64,000 nt of DNA from Nostoc sp. JL34 (GTDB lineage Bacteria > Cyanobacteriota > Cyanobacteriia > Cyanobacteriales > Nostocaceae), in assembly GCF_017114945.1 (NCBI RefSeq), contig NZ_JABXKQ010000135.1:1-64000 (forward strand). The letters run 5' to 3'. Shown here in pieces: positions 1-8,213 of this stretch. How positions within the stretch are numbered: position 1 is the first letter of the stretch; every line of letters begins with the position of its first letter. The position numbers and the translations under genes were made by a program. The notes beneath the pieces are model-generated. The model did no database searches. It worked only from the letters and a program-made list of their open reading frames with translations, and was not told where the DNA came from.

Positions 1-105
1 GAAGTATTCATAGATAAAAAAGGTTTTGACCCTAGTGATCCAGTAGGTTATCTCAATAGTTTTGCCATTAGAGCTAACGCCCCCAATCGTTTATTTTTGT
101 CTTAA
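1..105 (+). CDS. C-terminal end of CmpC/NrtC-like ABC transporter subunit (partial)
   Basis: An open frame enters from the left edge and stops with TAA at 103-105, giving 34 residues that include DPSDPVGYLNSFAIR. This looks like the last residues of the NrtA/CmpA-type substrate-binding domain, which in cyanobacteria is fused to the C-terminus of the NrtC/CmpC ATPase. The co-directional NrtD/CmpD-type ATPase starting 200 bp downstream fits that assignment. The gene is cut by the window edge, so whether this is the fused subunit or a free-standing binding protein cannot be decided here. Confidence 0.7.
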   Translation, partial: EVFIDKKGFDPSDPVGYLNSFAIRANAPNRLFLS

Positions 106-114
106 CATACGTGA

Positions 115-258
115 ATTTGATGAACCTCTCCCTCCCAGCCTCCCTCTCCGAAACGGAGAGGGAGGAGCAAGAAAAATTAAGCTTTTACTCCCCTCTCCGC
201 GTGCCTAACGGCAGGCTGACGCCAACGGAGAGGGGCTGGGGGAGAGGTCATTAAATTT
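115..258. repeat. G/C-rich hairpin repeats between transporter genes
   Basis: Two adjacent imperfect palindromes: a CCTCCCTCTCCG / CGGAGAGGGAGG pair (about 140-168) and a CCCCTCTCCG / CGGAGAGGGG pair (about 190-234) with a GCCTAACGGCAGGC core between its arms. Relatives of the same pyrimidine/purine hairpin occur near 24.5 kb and 56.6 kb. It separates the transporter genes without an obvious terminator T-run. Confidence 0.6.
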
Positions 259-304
259 CTAGTCCCAATATTGCCTCACGACTAAATTATCACCGGAGCA
301 TTTG

Positions 305-1144
305 ATGATGGAATATACTTCATTGCCTATCAATACTCAAGACAAAATTATGCCCCGCACTGGATTTTTAGAAGTTGAAAATTTGGTCAAGTCTTATCCG
401 ACACCTGACAAGGATGATTTTGTTGTTTTAGATGGTGTTAATCTCACGATTGGTGAAGATGAATATATTTCAGTAATTGGTCACTCTGGCTGTGGCAAAT
501 CAACGTTACTAAAAATTATCGCTGGTTTAGAAAAAGCAACTTCTGGTTCAGTCAAGCTTGATGGTAAAGAAATTCGTCAGCCAGGAGCCGAACGGATGAT
601 GGTATTTCAGAACTATTCACTATTGCCTTGGTTAACTGTCAGAGAAAATATCCGGTTAGCTGTAGATGAAGTGCTAAAAAATGCTAACCGGGCTGAAAAA
701 ATTAGCATTGTTAACGAACACTTGGCGATGGTAAACTTAACAGCGGCTGCGGATAAATATCCGGATGAAATTTCTGGAGGGATGAAACAAAGAGTAGGCA
801 TTGCTAGGGCTTTAGCAATTCGCCCCAAAATGTTGCTGATGGATGAACCTTTTGGAGCGCTAGATGCCTTAACCCGTGGTAAATTGCAGCGACAAGTGTT
901 AGATATCTGGGAAAATAATCGACAAGCAGTGATGATGATTACTCACGATGTTGATGAAGCAATTTATATGTCAGATCGCATTGTATTAATGACTAATGGA
1001 CCAAATGCGACGATTGGAGAAATATTAGAAGTGCCTTTTTCTCATCCGCGCGATAGAGCTGCTATGCGAAACTCAAAAGAATATTTTGAACTCCGTAACC
1101 ACGCCCTAAATTTTCTCGATAGATATTTCACCCAAGATGAGTAA
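305..1144 (+). CDS. cmpD: ABC transporter ATP-binding protein, CmpD/NrtD type
   Basis: ATPase subunit of a NitT/TauT-class importer for bicarbonate (CmpABCD) or nitrate (NrtABCD), acting on the cytoplasmic face of the inner membrane. Visible motifs are Walker A GHSGCGKST, Q-loop FQNYSLLPW, signature ISGGMKQR, Walker B LLMDEP and switch His ITHDVDEA. The length of 279 aa is usual. The ATG at 305 is preferred over TTG at 302 because GGAG lies at 294-297. The wording of the region around the Q-loop (ENIRLAVDEVLK, DEISGGMKQRVGIARALAIRPKM) resembles my recollection of CmpD more than NrtD, and narB, which commonly follows nrtD, is absent downstream. The family is certain; the substrate (bicarbonate versus nitrate) is inference. 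Confidence 0.9.
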   Translation: MMEYTSLPINTQDKIMPRTGFLEVENLVKSYPTPDKDDFVVLDGVNLTIGEDEYISVIGHSGCGKSTLLKIIAGLEKATSGSVKLDGKEIRQPGAERMMVFQNYSLLPWLTVRENIRLAVDEVLKNANRAEKISIVNEHLAMVNLTAAADKYPDEISGGMKQRVGIARALAIRPKMLLMDEPFGALDALTRGKLQRQVLDIWENNRQAVMMITHDVDEAIYMSDRIVLMTNGPNATIGEILEVPFSHPRDRAAMRNSKEYFELRNHALNFLDRYFTQDE

Positions 1145-1449
1145 ATTAGACTATCATCTCTTTAGTGGGTAGCCTAATTCAAATTCAGCCAAACTGAATT
1201 TGGAACGGAGGAACCAATGTTTGGGGCTAATCTTACGAGAGACACCTTCCAGTCTTAGCCCGTCAGCTAACTCCGTAGGCAATGGAAGGAACCCCCAAGA
1301 CTTTGGCTGTAATACAGTTATTATTGGGGTTTCCTTGACTGATTTAAGATTTGAGATTTTGGTTATCGTCACTCAATCAAAAATCAAAAATCAAAAATTT
1401 GTCCCCCTGCTTCTCATTGTTAATTCATTTCATTGGGAGAAGTAAAGCT

Positions 1450-2085
1450 GTGCAAATCAAGCCAATGTTAGCACGTCTGCAAAGTGCCACAGGTCGAGAT
1501 GACTTAATTGAACAAATGGTACTGCTGCCAGAACCAAAAAAACTCTTTTCTGAAAAAGCTCAAAGCTTAAAAGCAGTTAATTTAATTGTCGCTTATGATG
1601 CATCTCCTAACAGTCATACGGCACTAGATATTGCCTTTTGGATTGCCCATCAAACCCGTCTAGCTACTAATGCACAAGTTACAGTTCAAGCTGTTTATGT
1701 CGTAGAAGATAATCACAGCAGTCAGTATCCAAATATCTTGAGCTTTCCCCAACAACAGCCTTCATTAGAATGTCAAGTTAGTGAAGTCTCAAAGTCTGTC
1801 ACACAGGTATTAACTCAACCTAAATTGCAGACAGTGATAACTCCGTTGCAACAAGCAGATATAATTCTCTGGCAAGCCCGAAGTCTGGCTGAAGAATGGC
1901 AGGGTTCCTTTAAATCTCATTTACGGTTTGGCTCCATTACCACAGAACTTAAAAAAGTTGTTGAATCAGAAACTGCCGATATTCTGTTTCTAGGTTGCAA
2001 TTCTGTCAATCATCCGATGATTGAGGCTCTAGGTTCTAATTTCCCCTGTGCCGTTTTGGGCATTCCCAGTAGTATTGATGAATAA
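1450..2085 (+). CDS. Universal stress protein family (UspA-like)
   Basis: A 211-residue protein with a core that reads like a UspA fold: a first beta strand NLIVAYDASPNS followed by a helix with ALDIAFWIAHQT, and a C-terminal strand and loop ADILFLGCNSVN...CAVLGIPSS. It is longer than the usual ~140 aa because of an N-terminal extension of about 45 residues and a long middle loop. GTG at 1450 is chosen because GGAGAAG lies 8 bases upstream; the frame extends further upstream but only through A/T-rich repeat sequence. It follows the transporter ATPase by 305 bp on the same strand. A G-x2-G-x9-G(S/T) ATP site is not obvious, so nucleotide binding is doubtful. Confidence 0.75.
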   Translation: MQIKPMLARLQSATGRDDLIEQMVLLPEPKKLFSEKAQSLKAVNLIVAYDASPNSHTALDIAFWIAHQTRLATNAQVTVQAVYVVEDNHSSQYPNILSFPQQQPSLECQVSEVSKSVTQVLTQPKLQTVITPLQQADIILWQARSLAEEWQGSFKSHLRFGSITTELKKVVESETADILFLGCNSVNHPMIEALGSNFPCAVLGIPSSIDE

Positions 2086-2133
2086 TCGTTCTTTAAAATT
2101 CCAGTAATTTTTGTCAAATTTTGATCGGAGAAA

Positions 2134-2160
2134 AGTCACCTAAAACTAGGTGGCTTTTTT
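2134..2160 (+). terminator. Rho-independent terminator after the Usp gene
   Basis: The stem AGTCACCT / AGGTGGCT with an AAAAC loop, followed by TTTTTT, lies 49 bp past the stop codon. One G-U pair is present in the stem. Confidence 0.85.
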
Positions 2161-2301
2161 AGCTACTAAATAAATAAACTTAAAATTTTCGATCTACAAG
2201 CATCAATTATTAAATTCATGAAACACGAACTATTTTTTGATGAATTTGAAATCAAATATTATCAATGGCGATTAAAAGAAGCAGAAAAAGAAAAATTGTA
2301 G

Positions 2302-2445
2302 GTTAGGTGAAGCAAAGCGCAACCCAACAAAGCCCTAGAAATTTTGGGTTTCGTTCCTCAAATGCCAGTTGCTTCTCCCAAGGGGAGACGCTGCGCGAAC
2401 AAGTCGGGAAACCGCAAGGGCGCAGTGGCTCCCCAACCTACACAA
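2302..2445. repeat. Interspersed Nostoc-type repeat cluster
   Basis: Contains a split inverted motif (GCAACCCAACAAAG ... TTTTGGGTTTCGTTCCTC) followed by a GGGGAGACGCTGCGCG / CGCAGTGGCTCCCC segment. The second segment is related, in reverse complement, to the repeat at about 6448-6515 (GGGGAGCCACTGC...CGACTTG). A 27-codon frame at 2218-2301 just upstream has no ribosome site and is not called. This block separates the Usp terminator from the convergent HLIP gene. Confidence 0.65.
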
Positions 2446-2458
2446 CTAAAGTTTTTGA

Positions 2459-2662
2459 CTAGTAACCAATTAGGTGCAATACATCGCGTAGGACGCTATA
2501 ACCGGCTAAATCCCAAAGTAGGTAGGCAAGAAAGCCAATAGCTGCCAAGCGACCGTTCCAGATTTCAGCTTGAGGAGTCCAGCCAAATAAAAATGCATTG
2601 CGATCTATGCCGTTGTAAGCTTTAGCAACAGTTGATAAATCAGCAGAAGGACGTGTTTCCAT
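2459..2662 (-). CDS. High-light-inducible protein (HLIP / one-helix CAB protein)
   Basis: A 67-residue protein with one transmembrane helix carrying the chlorophyll-binding signature EIWNGRLAAIGF (about residues 33-44 from this start). HLIPs are thylakoid proteins that bind chlorophyll and carotenoid and protect photosystem II assembly intermediates or chlorophyll synthase under strong light. The ATG at 2662 is used rather than TTG at 2677; GAAGA stands 8 bases before it. The downstream repeat cluster lies directly after the stop. Induction by high light is expected from the family; no HLR1 element was clearly recognised upstream. Confidence 0.92.
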   Translation of the reverse strand: METRPSADLSTVAKAYNGIDRNAFLFGWTPQAEIWNGRLAAIGFLAYLLWDLAGYSVLRDVLHLIGY

Positions 2663-3145
2663 TTTTTTTGTCTTCAAGATTCATTTGTTAACTTTAATGT
2701 AGCTATTTGTAACTCAACTGCTGTCTGCCTGTAGGAACAAACTATTAGCACCTCTTGTGGAGGAGAATCAACAACATATTAGTGCGGACAAATCCACCTT
2801 GAGGTGGTGACAATAAATAGCTATGCAAACAAATACAAAGTGTTGAAAAGCTGATAATTTATGTGAGATAAATCTCAATAAATAAGCAATGAAAAATTCA
2901 AAACGAACGGTATATAGTTAATATTATGTGTCAATTAGATTAAGTTTTTTATCAAGAGATAGAAAAAGTTATATCTTCCGCTGTATGAGGGTTTCAGCCT
3001 TTGGAGAGATGCTTTAAACAGCTAAATTCTACGATTCTGAGCTAAATAGTTAGGTATTGCCATAGGTACAGACATAAAATACTAAGAGTTACTTCTCAAG
3101 AAATTCTTAATTCCCCCAAATTTAAACTTAGTAGAAGGAAATACA
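2663..3145. other. Divergent intergenic region, HLIP and repeat-membrane-protein genes
   Basis: 483 bp, A/T-rich, containing the promoters of two divergent genes. A small CCACCTTGAGGTGG palindrome lies at about 2792-2805. AGAAGGA at 3132-3138 is the ribosome site of the right-hand gene. No other gene or RNA was recognised. Confidence 0.4.
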
Positions 3146-6100
3146 ATGTTCCAAAGTACGGAAATCATGGTGGGACTCTACAAACCACTATTGTGGTTAG
3201 CACAGGTTCCAGTAGAACCCTCAAACGTCACGCCAGCACAGGCATCAGTTCTCACTTCCGGGCCGCGCTTTTTTGTGGCTTTAATCTCCGGCGTGATTCT
3301 AGCCTTTGCTTTCCAATTAGTTCTAACTAATCTCTCCCTTGCATTTGGTATTTCCTATCTGGGGCACTCATCTGACTCGGATTCAGATAGTAGAGAAGTC
3401 GAAAGTTTGGGCGGCAGCATTCGCAAAATCGGCACAGCAGTGGGGATTTGGACATTAGTCACTGTGACGATCGCCTTATTAATCGCTTCTTTTCTCGCAG
3501 TAAAATTGAGCCTTGTAATCTTAGACCCAACATTGGGAGCGATTCTCGGTTTAGTGATTTGGGGTGCTTACTTTTTAATCCTGGTTTGGGTCAGTTCCAC
3601 CACCGTAGGTTCCTTAATTGGCTCAGTCGTCAATACAGCAACCTCTGGGTTTCAGGCAATTATGGGGACAGCTACTGCCGCACTAGGCGCCAAAGCAGTC
3701 AATAACCAAGTTGTCGCAACGGCTGAAGCCGCCGCAGCTGCTGTCCGTCGAGAACTAGGAAGCGCCATCGACCCCGTGAGTATCCGGGAAAACATTGAAG
3801 ATTACTTAGAAAAGATCCGTCCTCCAGAGCTAGATTTGTCAAAAATTCGGAGTGATTTTGAAAATTTACTCAACGATCCGCAATTAAAAGCGATCGCCGG
3901 AACTTCAGATATCCGCAACATCGACCGCCAAAAGTTTATCGAGTTAGTCAGCAGTCGCACTGATCTTTCCAAAAAAGACGTTAGCCGCATTGCTGATACC
4001 TTGTATAAAGTTTGGCAGCAAGTGGTAAGTCAACAACCACCCACCGAAGACCGTTTGGGTGAGTTGATGGATTATCTGAAATCACTTCCACCAGGACAAA
4101 ACAAAACAGACGAACTCAACGCCAAGCTGGATCGGTTATTAGCAGAAAAACGTGGTTCCAAAGAATCTGACCAAAAAACCGCTTCAGGGCCAATTCAAAG
4201 TACACTCCAGCAAGGACTATCTGCCTTAACCGGCATTGTGTTGGGACGCACAGATTTGTCTGATTTGGATGTGGAAAAAATCTTGGGTAGTCTCACTAGC
4301 GCTAAAGATAAAGTCACCGAACAAGCAGATAAGCTAGGGTTGCCAACACCATCACAACCCTATAGCCCAATTCGGGCTGATGTCGAAAACTACTTGTACA
4401 ACACTTATGCTTGGCAACTGAGTCCAGAAAGAATTGCCCAGGAATTTCATGATGTCATCTACGACCCAGCAGCTGACCCTGGAATCGTCCGCAGGGAACT
4501 AGAACGACTATCCCGCAATGATTTAGCCAAAATTTTGCAGCAACGGGGATTGCTTACCCAAGGTCAAATTCAGCGCATTGCAAATCAGCTAGAAACTGTC
4601 CGCCAAGAAGTGCTAATAACAGTCAGAGCTGTTGAAGAAAGAGATATAGTCCAAGACTTGCAACGCGCAGTAGAAAGTTACCTGCTCGTTACTCCCAAGG
4701 CAGATTTGACACCCGAAGGCATTGAGCAGAAGTTTAAACCACTGTTGCAAGACTCAGAGGCAGATTATGAAACCCTGACATTGCGACTAGCGCACCTTGA
4801 CCGCCAAGAAATTCGGGAGATATTGTTACAACGTAATGATGTCCAGTTATATGAAGTAGACAGCATTCTCGATGAGTTGGAAAAACAACGCGATCGCGTC
4901 TTGGTAGAATCCAAAGGACTAGCTGAACAGGCACAATATCAAGCAGAAACCCTGTGGCTGAATGTAGAATCATATCTGCGTAACACAGGCAAATCAGAAC
5001 TGAATCCTGATGCTATCCGTGCTGACTTCAAAAGGTTGCTGGAAGATCCTCAAGCTGGAATTACCTCAATTCGGGCCCGCTTGTCTCGCTTTGACCGCGA
5101 TACCTTGGTGCAATTATTGAGTCAGCGGGAAGATTTGAGTGAAGATCAAGTTAATCAAATCATCAATGCTACTGAGGAGTCATGGCATAATATTCGCCAC
5201 ACACCCCAAGCTGTAGTAGATAAAGCGAAAGAGCAATACGACTCTGTTAGCACCACGATCGCAGATTATCTCCGAAATACTGGTAAACAAGAACTCAATC
5301 CTGAAGGTATTCAGCGAGATTTGACCAGATTGTTTGAAAATCCCAAAGAGGGAGCCGTCGCACTGCGCCGTCGGTTGTCGCAGGTAGACCGGGATACACT
5401 GGTAAAATTGCTCAGTCAACGCCAAGACTTGAGTGAAGAACAAGTCAATGAAATCATTGATTCCACCCAAACTTCGATTCGTAACTTTGTGCGTGCGCCT
5501 CGTCGCCTAGCTAGCCGTACACAGCAAAGAGTGGAAACATTCAAAGGTTATCTAGAAGAGTATCTGCGCCAAACTGGTAAGGAAGAACTAAATCCTGAAG
5601 GTATTAAACGCGACTTGCAACTACTGTTGCACGATCCGCGAGTTGGTGTAGAAAGTTTTAGCGATCGCCTTTCCCAGTTTGACCGTGATACCATCATCGC
5701 CCTGCTGAAAATTCGGGAAGATATTTCTGATGAAGAAGCGGCGCGGATTGCCGATAATATGGTGTCTGTAAGGGATCAATTTGTCGAACAAGTTCGGAGC
5801 ATCCAACGGGGCATTCAAGATGCAATTGATGGGGTTTTTGCCCGCATTCGTAACTATCTCAACTCCCTGGATCGCCCGGAACTTAACTATGATGGTATTA
5901 AGCGCGATATTCGCACAGTTTTTGACGATCCCCAAGCGGGGTTTGATGCCCTGCGCGATCGCCTGTCCTCCTTTGACCGTGATACCCTAGTGGCAATTAT
6001 GAGTTCTCGTGAGGACATCTCCGAGGAAGATGCCAACCGGATCATCGACCAAATTGAACGGGCCCGCAACACAGTATTGCAACGTGCAGAACGCCTACAG

Positions 6101-6265
6101 CACGAAGCCCAACGCCGCCTAGAAGAGGTGAAGCATCAAGCACAGCGGCAAGCAGAAGAAACCCGCAAAGCCGCAGCTACAGCAGCGTGGTGGTTGTTTG
6201 CCACAGCATTCGTCTCTGCTATTTTCTCTGCATTAGGAGGAGCGATCGCTGTAATTACGCTGTAG
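3146..6265 (+). CDS. Large membrane protein with seven ~80-residue helical repeats (unknown function)
   Basis: 1039 aa. Three predicted membrane helices occupy about residues 42-68, 96-120 and 127-152, and a last one occupies 1012-1039; a long soluble middle lies between. The middle consists of seven degenerate units with a shared pattern: a YLxxTGKxELNPEGIxRD front half, a DPxxG linker, then FDRDTLVxLLSxREDLSE and a helix ending in xxII. Units start near residues 216, 411, 508, 606, 700, 800 and 900, and a half unit (GRTDLSDLDVEKIL) lies at about 371. Coiled-coil-like E/Q/R-rich segments precede the last helix. AAGGA 7 bases before ATG supports the start. A strong terminator follows. I do not recognise a catalytic motif; a structural or scaffolding role anchored at both ends in the same membrane is inference. 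Confidence 0.9.
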   Translation: MFQSTEIMVGLYKPLLWLAQVPVEPSNVTPAQASVLTSGPRFFVALISGVILAFAFQLVLTNLSLAFGISYLGHSSDSDSDSREVESLGGSIRKIGTAVGIWTLVTVTIALLIASFLAVKLSLVILDPTLGAILGLVIWGAYFLILVWVSSTTVGSLIGSVVNTATSGFQAIMGTATAALGAKAVNNQVVATAEAAAAAVRRELGSAIDPVSIRENIEDYLEKIRPPELDLSKIRSDFENLLNDPQLKAIAGTSDIRNIDRQKFIELVSSRTDLSKKDVSRIADTLYKVWQQVVSQQPPTEDRLGELMDYLKSLPPGQNKTDELNAKLDRLLAEKRGSKESDQKTASGPIQSTLQQGLSALTGIVLGRTDLSDLDVEKILGSLTSAKDKVTEQADKLGLPTPSQPYSPIRADVENYLYNTYAWQLSPERIAQEFHDVIYDPAADPGIVRRELERLSRNDLAKILQQRGLLTQGQIQRIANQLETVRQEVLITVRAVEERDIVQDLQRAVESYLLVTPKADLTPEGIEQKFKPLLQDSEADYETLTLRLAHLDRQEIREILLQRNDVQLYEVDSILDELEKQRDRVLVESKGLAEQAQYQAETLWLNVESYLRNTGKSELNPDAIRADFKRLLEDPQAGITSIRARLSRFDRDTLVQLLSQREDLSEDQVNQIINATEESWHNIRHTPQAVVDKAKEQYDSVSTTIADYLRNTGKQELNPEGIQRDLTRLFENPKEGAVALRRRLSQVDRDTLVKLLSQRQDLSEEQVNEIIDSTQTSIRNFVRAPRRLASRTQQRVETFKGYLEEYLRQTGKEELNPEGIKRDLQLLLHDPRVGVESFSDRLSQFDRDTIIALLKIREDISDEEAARIADNMVSVRDQFVEQVRSIQRGIQDAIDGVFARIRNYLNSLDRPELNYDGIKRDIRTVFDDPQAGFDALRDRLSSFDRDTLVAIMSSREDISEEDANRIIDQIERARNTVLQRAERLQHEAQRRLEEVKHQAQRQAEETRKAAATAAWWLFATAFVSAIFSALGGAIAVITL

Positions 6266-6292
6266 TTTAACAAGTTGTCTCCGCTAACTTTT

Positions 6293-6317
6293 AAGCCTCC
6301 TAGTTTAGGAGGCTTTT
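6293..6317 (+). terminator. Rho-independent terminator of the repeat membrane protein gene
   Basis: Perfect 8-bp stem AAGCCTCC / GGAGGCTT with loop TAGTTTA, running into TTTT, 27 bp after the stop codon. Confidence 0.9.
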
Positions 6318-6402
6318 CTATGTTTGGAATGTCCATTTGTCCTGAAATATATTGGCGGATTTCGTGTGAGTATGTCTTTCAATATAGTTATATATGAATA
6401 TC

Positions 6403-6530
6403 CTTAACCCAATACGCTTGGGTTAAGGCTAAAAACTAAAATTGGCGTAGGCTGGGGAGCCACTGCCTTGGGCGGGTTTACCGACTTGAAGCAAGTGGCG
6501 CAAGCGTATTGATCCTTTATCGCTCTCATC
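6403..6530. repeat. Interspersed repeat block with a perfect 10-bp hairpin
   Basis: Begins with CTTAACCCAA / TTGGGTTAAG around a TACGC loop (6403-6427) and continues with GGGGAGCCACTGCCTTGG...CGACTTG, related in reverse complement to the repeat at 2372-2440. The remaining 6531-6775 holds A/T-rich leader sequence only. Confidence 0.6.
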
Positions 6531-6775
6531 TCAACAATTAGGAACTCATCTTTTTTATCCTAAGTCCAAAATGTGAATAAAGTCATGCTGGAATTGTGAC
6601 TTTATTCCACTGTGTCTTCTTATTTAGTATTTTAAACTGAGAGCAATGCAGCAAATAAATTAATTTGTGTAACAAACAAAACTTACTGTAAATAGAAGAC
6701 GGAAGAATATCTGTTCACAAATTATTGAGAAATGCTGTAGAAAACTCAAGTAAATTAATTGATGGAGAAATTATC

Positions 6776-7018
6776 ATGAAACGCATTCTATTAGGTACAT
6801 TACTTGCTCTCCCATTTGCAATTTCCTCTTTGCCGTCACAGGCATCGGCAGCACAAATCATTGTCAGACCCAATGTTCATCAAGCTGCTATTGTGCATAA
6901 ACCTATTGTTGCCCGATTTCAACGAAAGTTAATTCCTGCACATTGGGAAACAGTACGACGCGGTAACAGGTGGGTTAAGGTTCGAGTTCCTGCTCGTTAT
7001 GTAAATGTAAGAGTTTAA
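6776..7018 (+). CDS. Small secreted basic protein
   Basis: 80 residues with a clear Sec signal peptide: MKR, hydrophobic core ILLGTLLALPFAISSL, cleavage near QASA-AQ at about residue 23. The mature part (~57 aa) is rich in Val, Arg and His and ends HWETVRRGNRWVKVRVPARYVNVRV-like, with a W-x2-V-x5-W-V-x-V pattern. Such short YXXV/W-rich exported proteins are widespread and uncharacterised. ATG at 6776 is chosen over an upstream TTG because GGAGAAA lies 8 bases upstream and the signal peptide starts there. The stop codon lies inside the left end of the inverted-repeat element that follows. It is probably monocistronic, with the hairpin at 7067 as terminator. Confidence 0.75.
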   Translation: MKRILLGTLLALPFAISSLPSQASAAQIIVRPNVHQAAIVHKPIVARFQRKLIPAHWETVRRGNRWVKVRVPARYVNVRV

Positions 7019-7189
7019 TATTTAACGTGAATTTGACAAACCCCTCCTTAATTTGAATTCTTGTTCAAACCTGTCTCTCTCTGATAACGAGAGGGACAGG
7101 TTTTGTGTAGTAAAATATTTTAGATATCTTTTTATTAGGCTGATTAGACGGACACTATGTAATCCGTCAAACTCACGTTAATATTTAAA
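7014..7189. mobile_element. MITE-like 176-bp element with 24-bp inverted ends
   Basis: The 24-bp ends at 7014-7037 and 7166-7189 are reverse complements at 20 of 24 positions, with core AACGTGA(A/G)TTTGAC. No gene lies between them. The interior contains the hairpin at 7067-7104 and a GACGGA/TCCGTC pair at 7148-7169. The left core ACGTGAATTTGA also occurs at 111-122 upstream of the CmpD-type gene, which suggests a dispersed family. No convincing target-site duplication was found. The assignment as a non-autonomous transposable element is inference. Confidence 0.45.
7067..7104 (+). terminator. Hairpin terminator after the small secreted protein
   Basis: Stem AAACCTGTCTCTCTC / GAGAGGGACAGGTTT, about 15 bp with one G-U type position, loop TGATAAC, followed by a short T-run (GGTTTTG). 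It lies inside the inverted-repeat element. Confidence 0.65.
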
Positions 7190-7277
7190 TGGAGGCTAAC
7201 AACTCAAGTAAAAATTTGTTGAAAAATAAGATTTGCAAAGTAAATGAAAATATCTGAGATAAGTCAATTTAATTAAC

Positions 7278-8201
7278 ATGAATATATATCAAAGTTCTCG
7301 GCTTTTTAAAAAACTTCTGATATTTATACTAGGCATTACTTTAATGACAGCCTGTGATTCCATTCAGGCTAAAGAAAAAATTTTGAGTGGTGATAATTAT
7401 GGAGAATTACATGACCAAGGAAAGTTGCGTACTTACTATTTTTACACTCCAAAATCTTATAATCCAGACCGCCCAATGCCGTTAGTTTTAGTATTTCATG
7501 GAGATGATGGTAATGGTCGGTCTATCAGTAATGTGACTCGCTTCAATGAATTAGCAGAGCAAAAAGGATTTATTGTTGTTTATCCAGATGGAATTGACCA
7601 AAAATGGAGCCTTAGAGGTAACGGTCAAGGAAGGGTAGATGATGTTTTGTTTGTCAGTGCTTTGATCGATCATCTTCAGCAGCAAATCAATATTGATAAT
7701 CATAAAGTCTATGCCACCGGTTTTTCTAGAGGTGGCATACTTACCCAAGCACTGGCTTGTAAGTTACCTGATAAAATTGCTGGTTTTGCATCAGTAGCTG
7801 GTTCGCTCCCAGTTAGACTCAAACCTAATTGCCAGCCTCAAACTTCCATATCGATGTTAATGATCAACGGTACAAACGATCGCGATGTACTTTATGAAGG
7901 TAATGACCACACTCAACGAGGAGCGCTAGTTTCTATCTCAGACATGGTAGATTTCTGGCGATCGCACGATCAATGTACCTTATCAAATGCATCTTTGAAG
8001 TTTTCTAAAGATCAAGTGAAAACCGCTCTCTACACAGGTTGCAATGGCAACTCAGAAGTCTGGCAGCTAGCGGTAGTAAACGGTGGGCATTTCTGGCCTG
8101 GTGGTTCCTCAACTGATGAGAGCGTAAACAAATTCAATGCCAAGTTGGGGCTGAATGCCAGTGAAACAATTTGGAACTTTTTTCAACGTCACAGTTCATG
8201 A
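7278..8201 (+). CDS. Lipoprotein esterase, PHB depolymerase / LpqC family
   Basis: 307 aa alpha/beta-hydrolase. The N-terminus has a lipobox LMTAC with Cys at residue 26, so the mature enzyme is predicted to be a membrane-anchored lipoprotein facing the periplasm. Catalytic features: oxyanion region VFHGDDGNG (72-80), nucleophile elbow GFSRGG with Ser150, a late Asp in NGTNDRDV, and His in GGHFWPGG. Members hydrolyse polyhydroxyalkanoate, feruloyl or other esters; the substrate cannot be told from sequence. It begins 77 bp past the MITE-like element, has no partner on the same strand and is convergent with the next gene, with 12 bp between stops. Confidence 0.88.
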   Translation: MNIYQSSRLFKKLLIFILGITLMTACDSIQAKEKILSGDNYGELHDQGKLRTYYFYTPKSYNPDRPMPLVLVFHGDDGNGRSISNVTRFNELAEQKGFIVVYPDGIDQKWSLRGNGQGRVDDVLFVSALIDHLQQQINIDNHKVYATGFSRGGILTQALACKLPDKIAGFASVAGSLPVRLKPNCQPQTSISMLMINGTNDRDVLYEGNDHTQRGALVSISDMVDFWRSHDQCTLSNASLKFSKDQVKTALYTGCNGNSEVWQLAVVNGGHFWPGGSSTDESVNKFNAKLGLNASETIWNFFQRHSS

Positions 8202-8213
8202 GTAGCTAATTTT

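Noticed and set aside
2218..2301. 27-codon ATG frame before the HLIP gene
   Set aside because: No ribosome site, no stable composition; too short to support.
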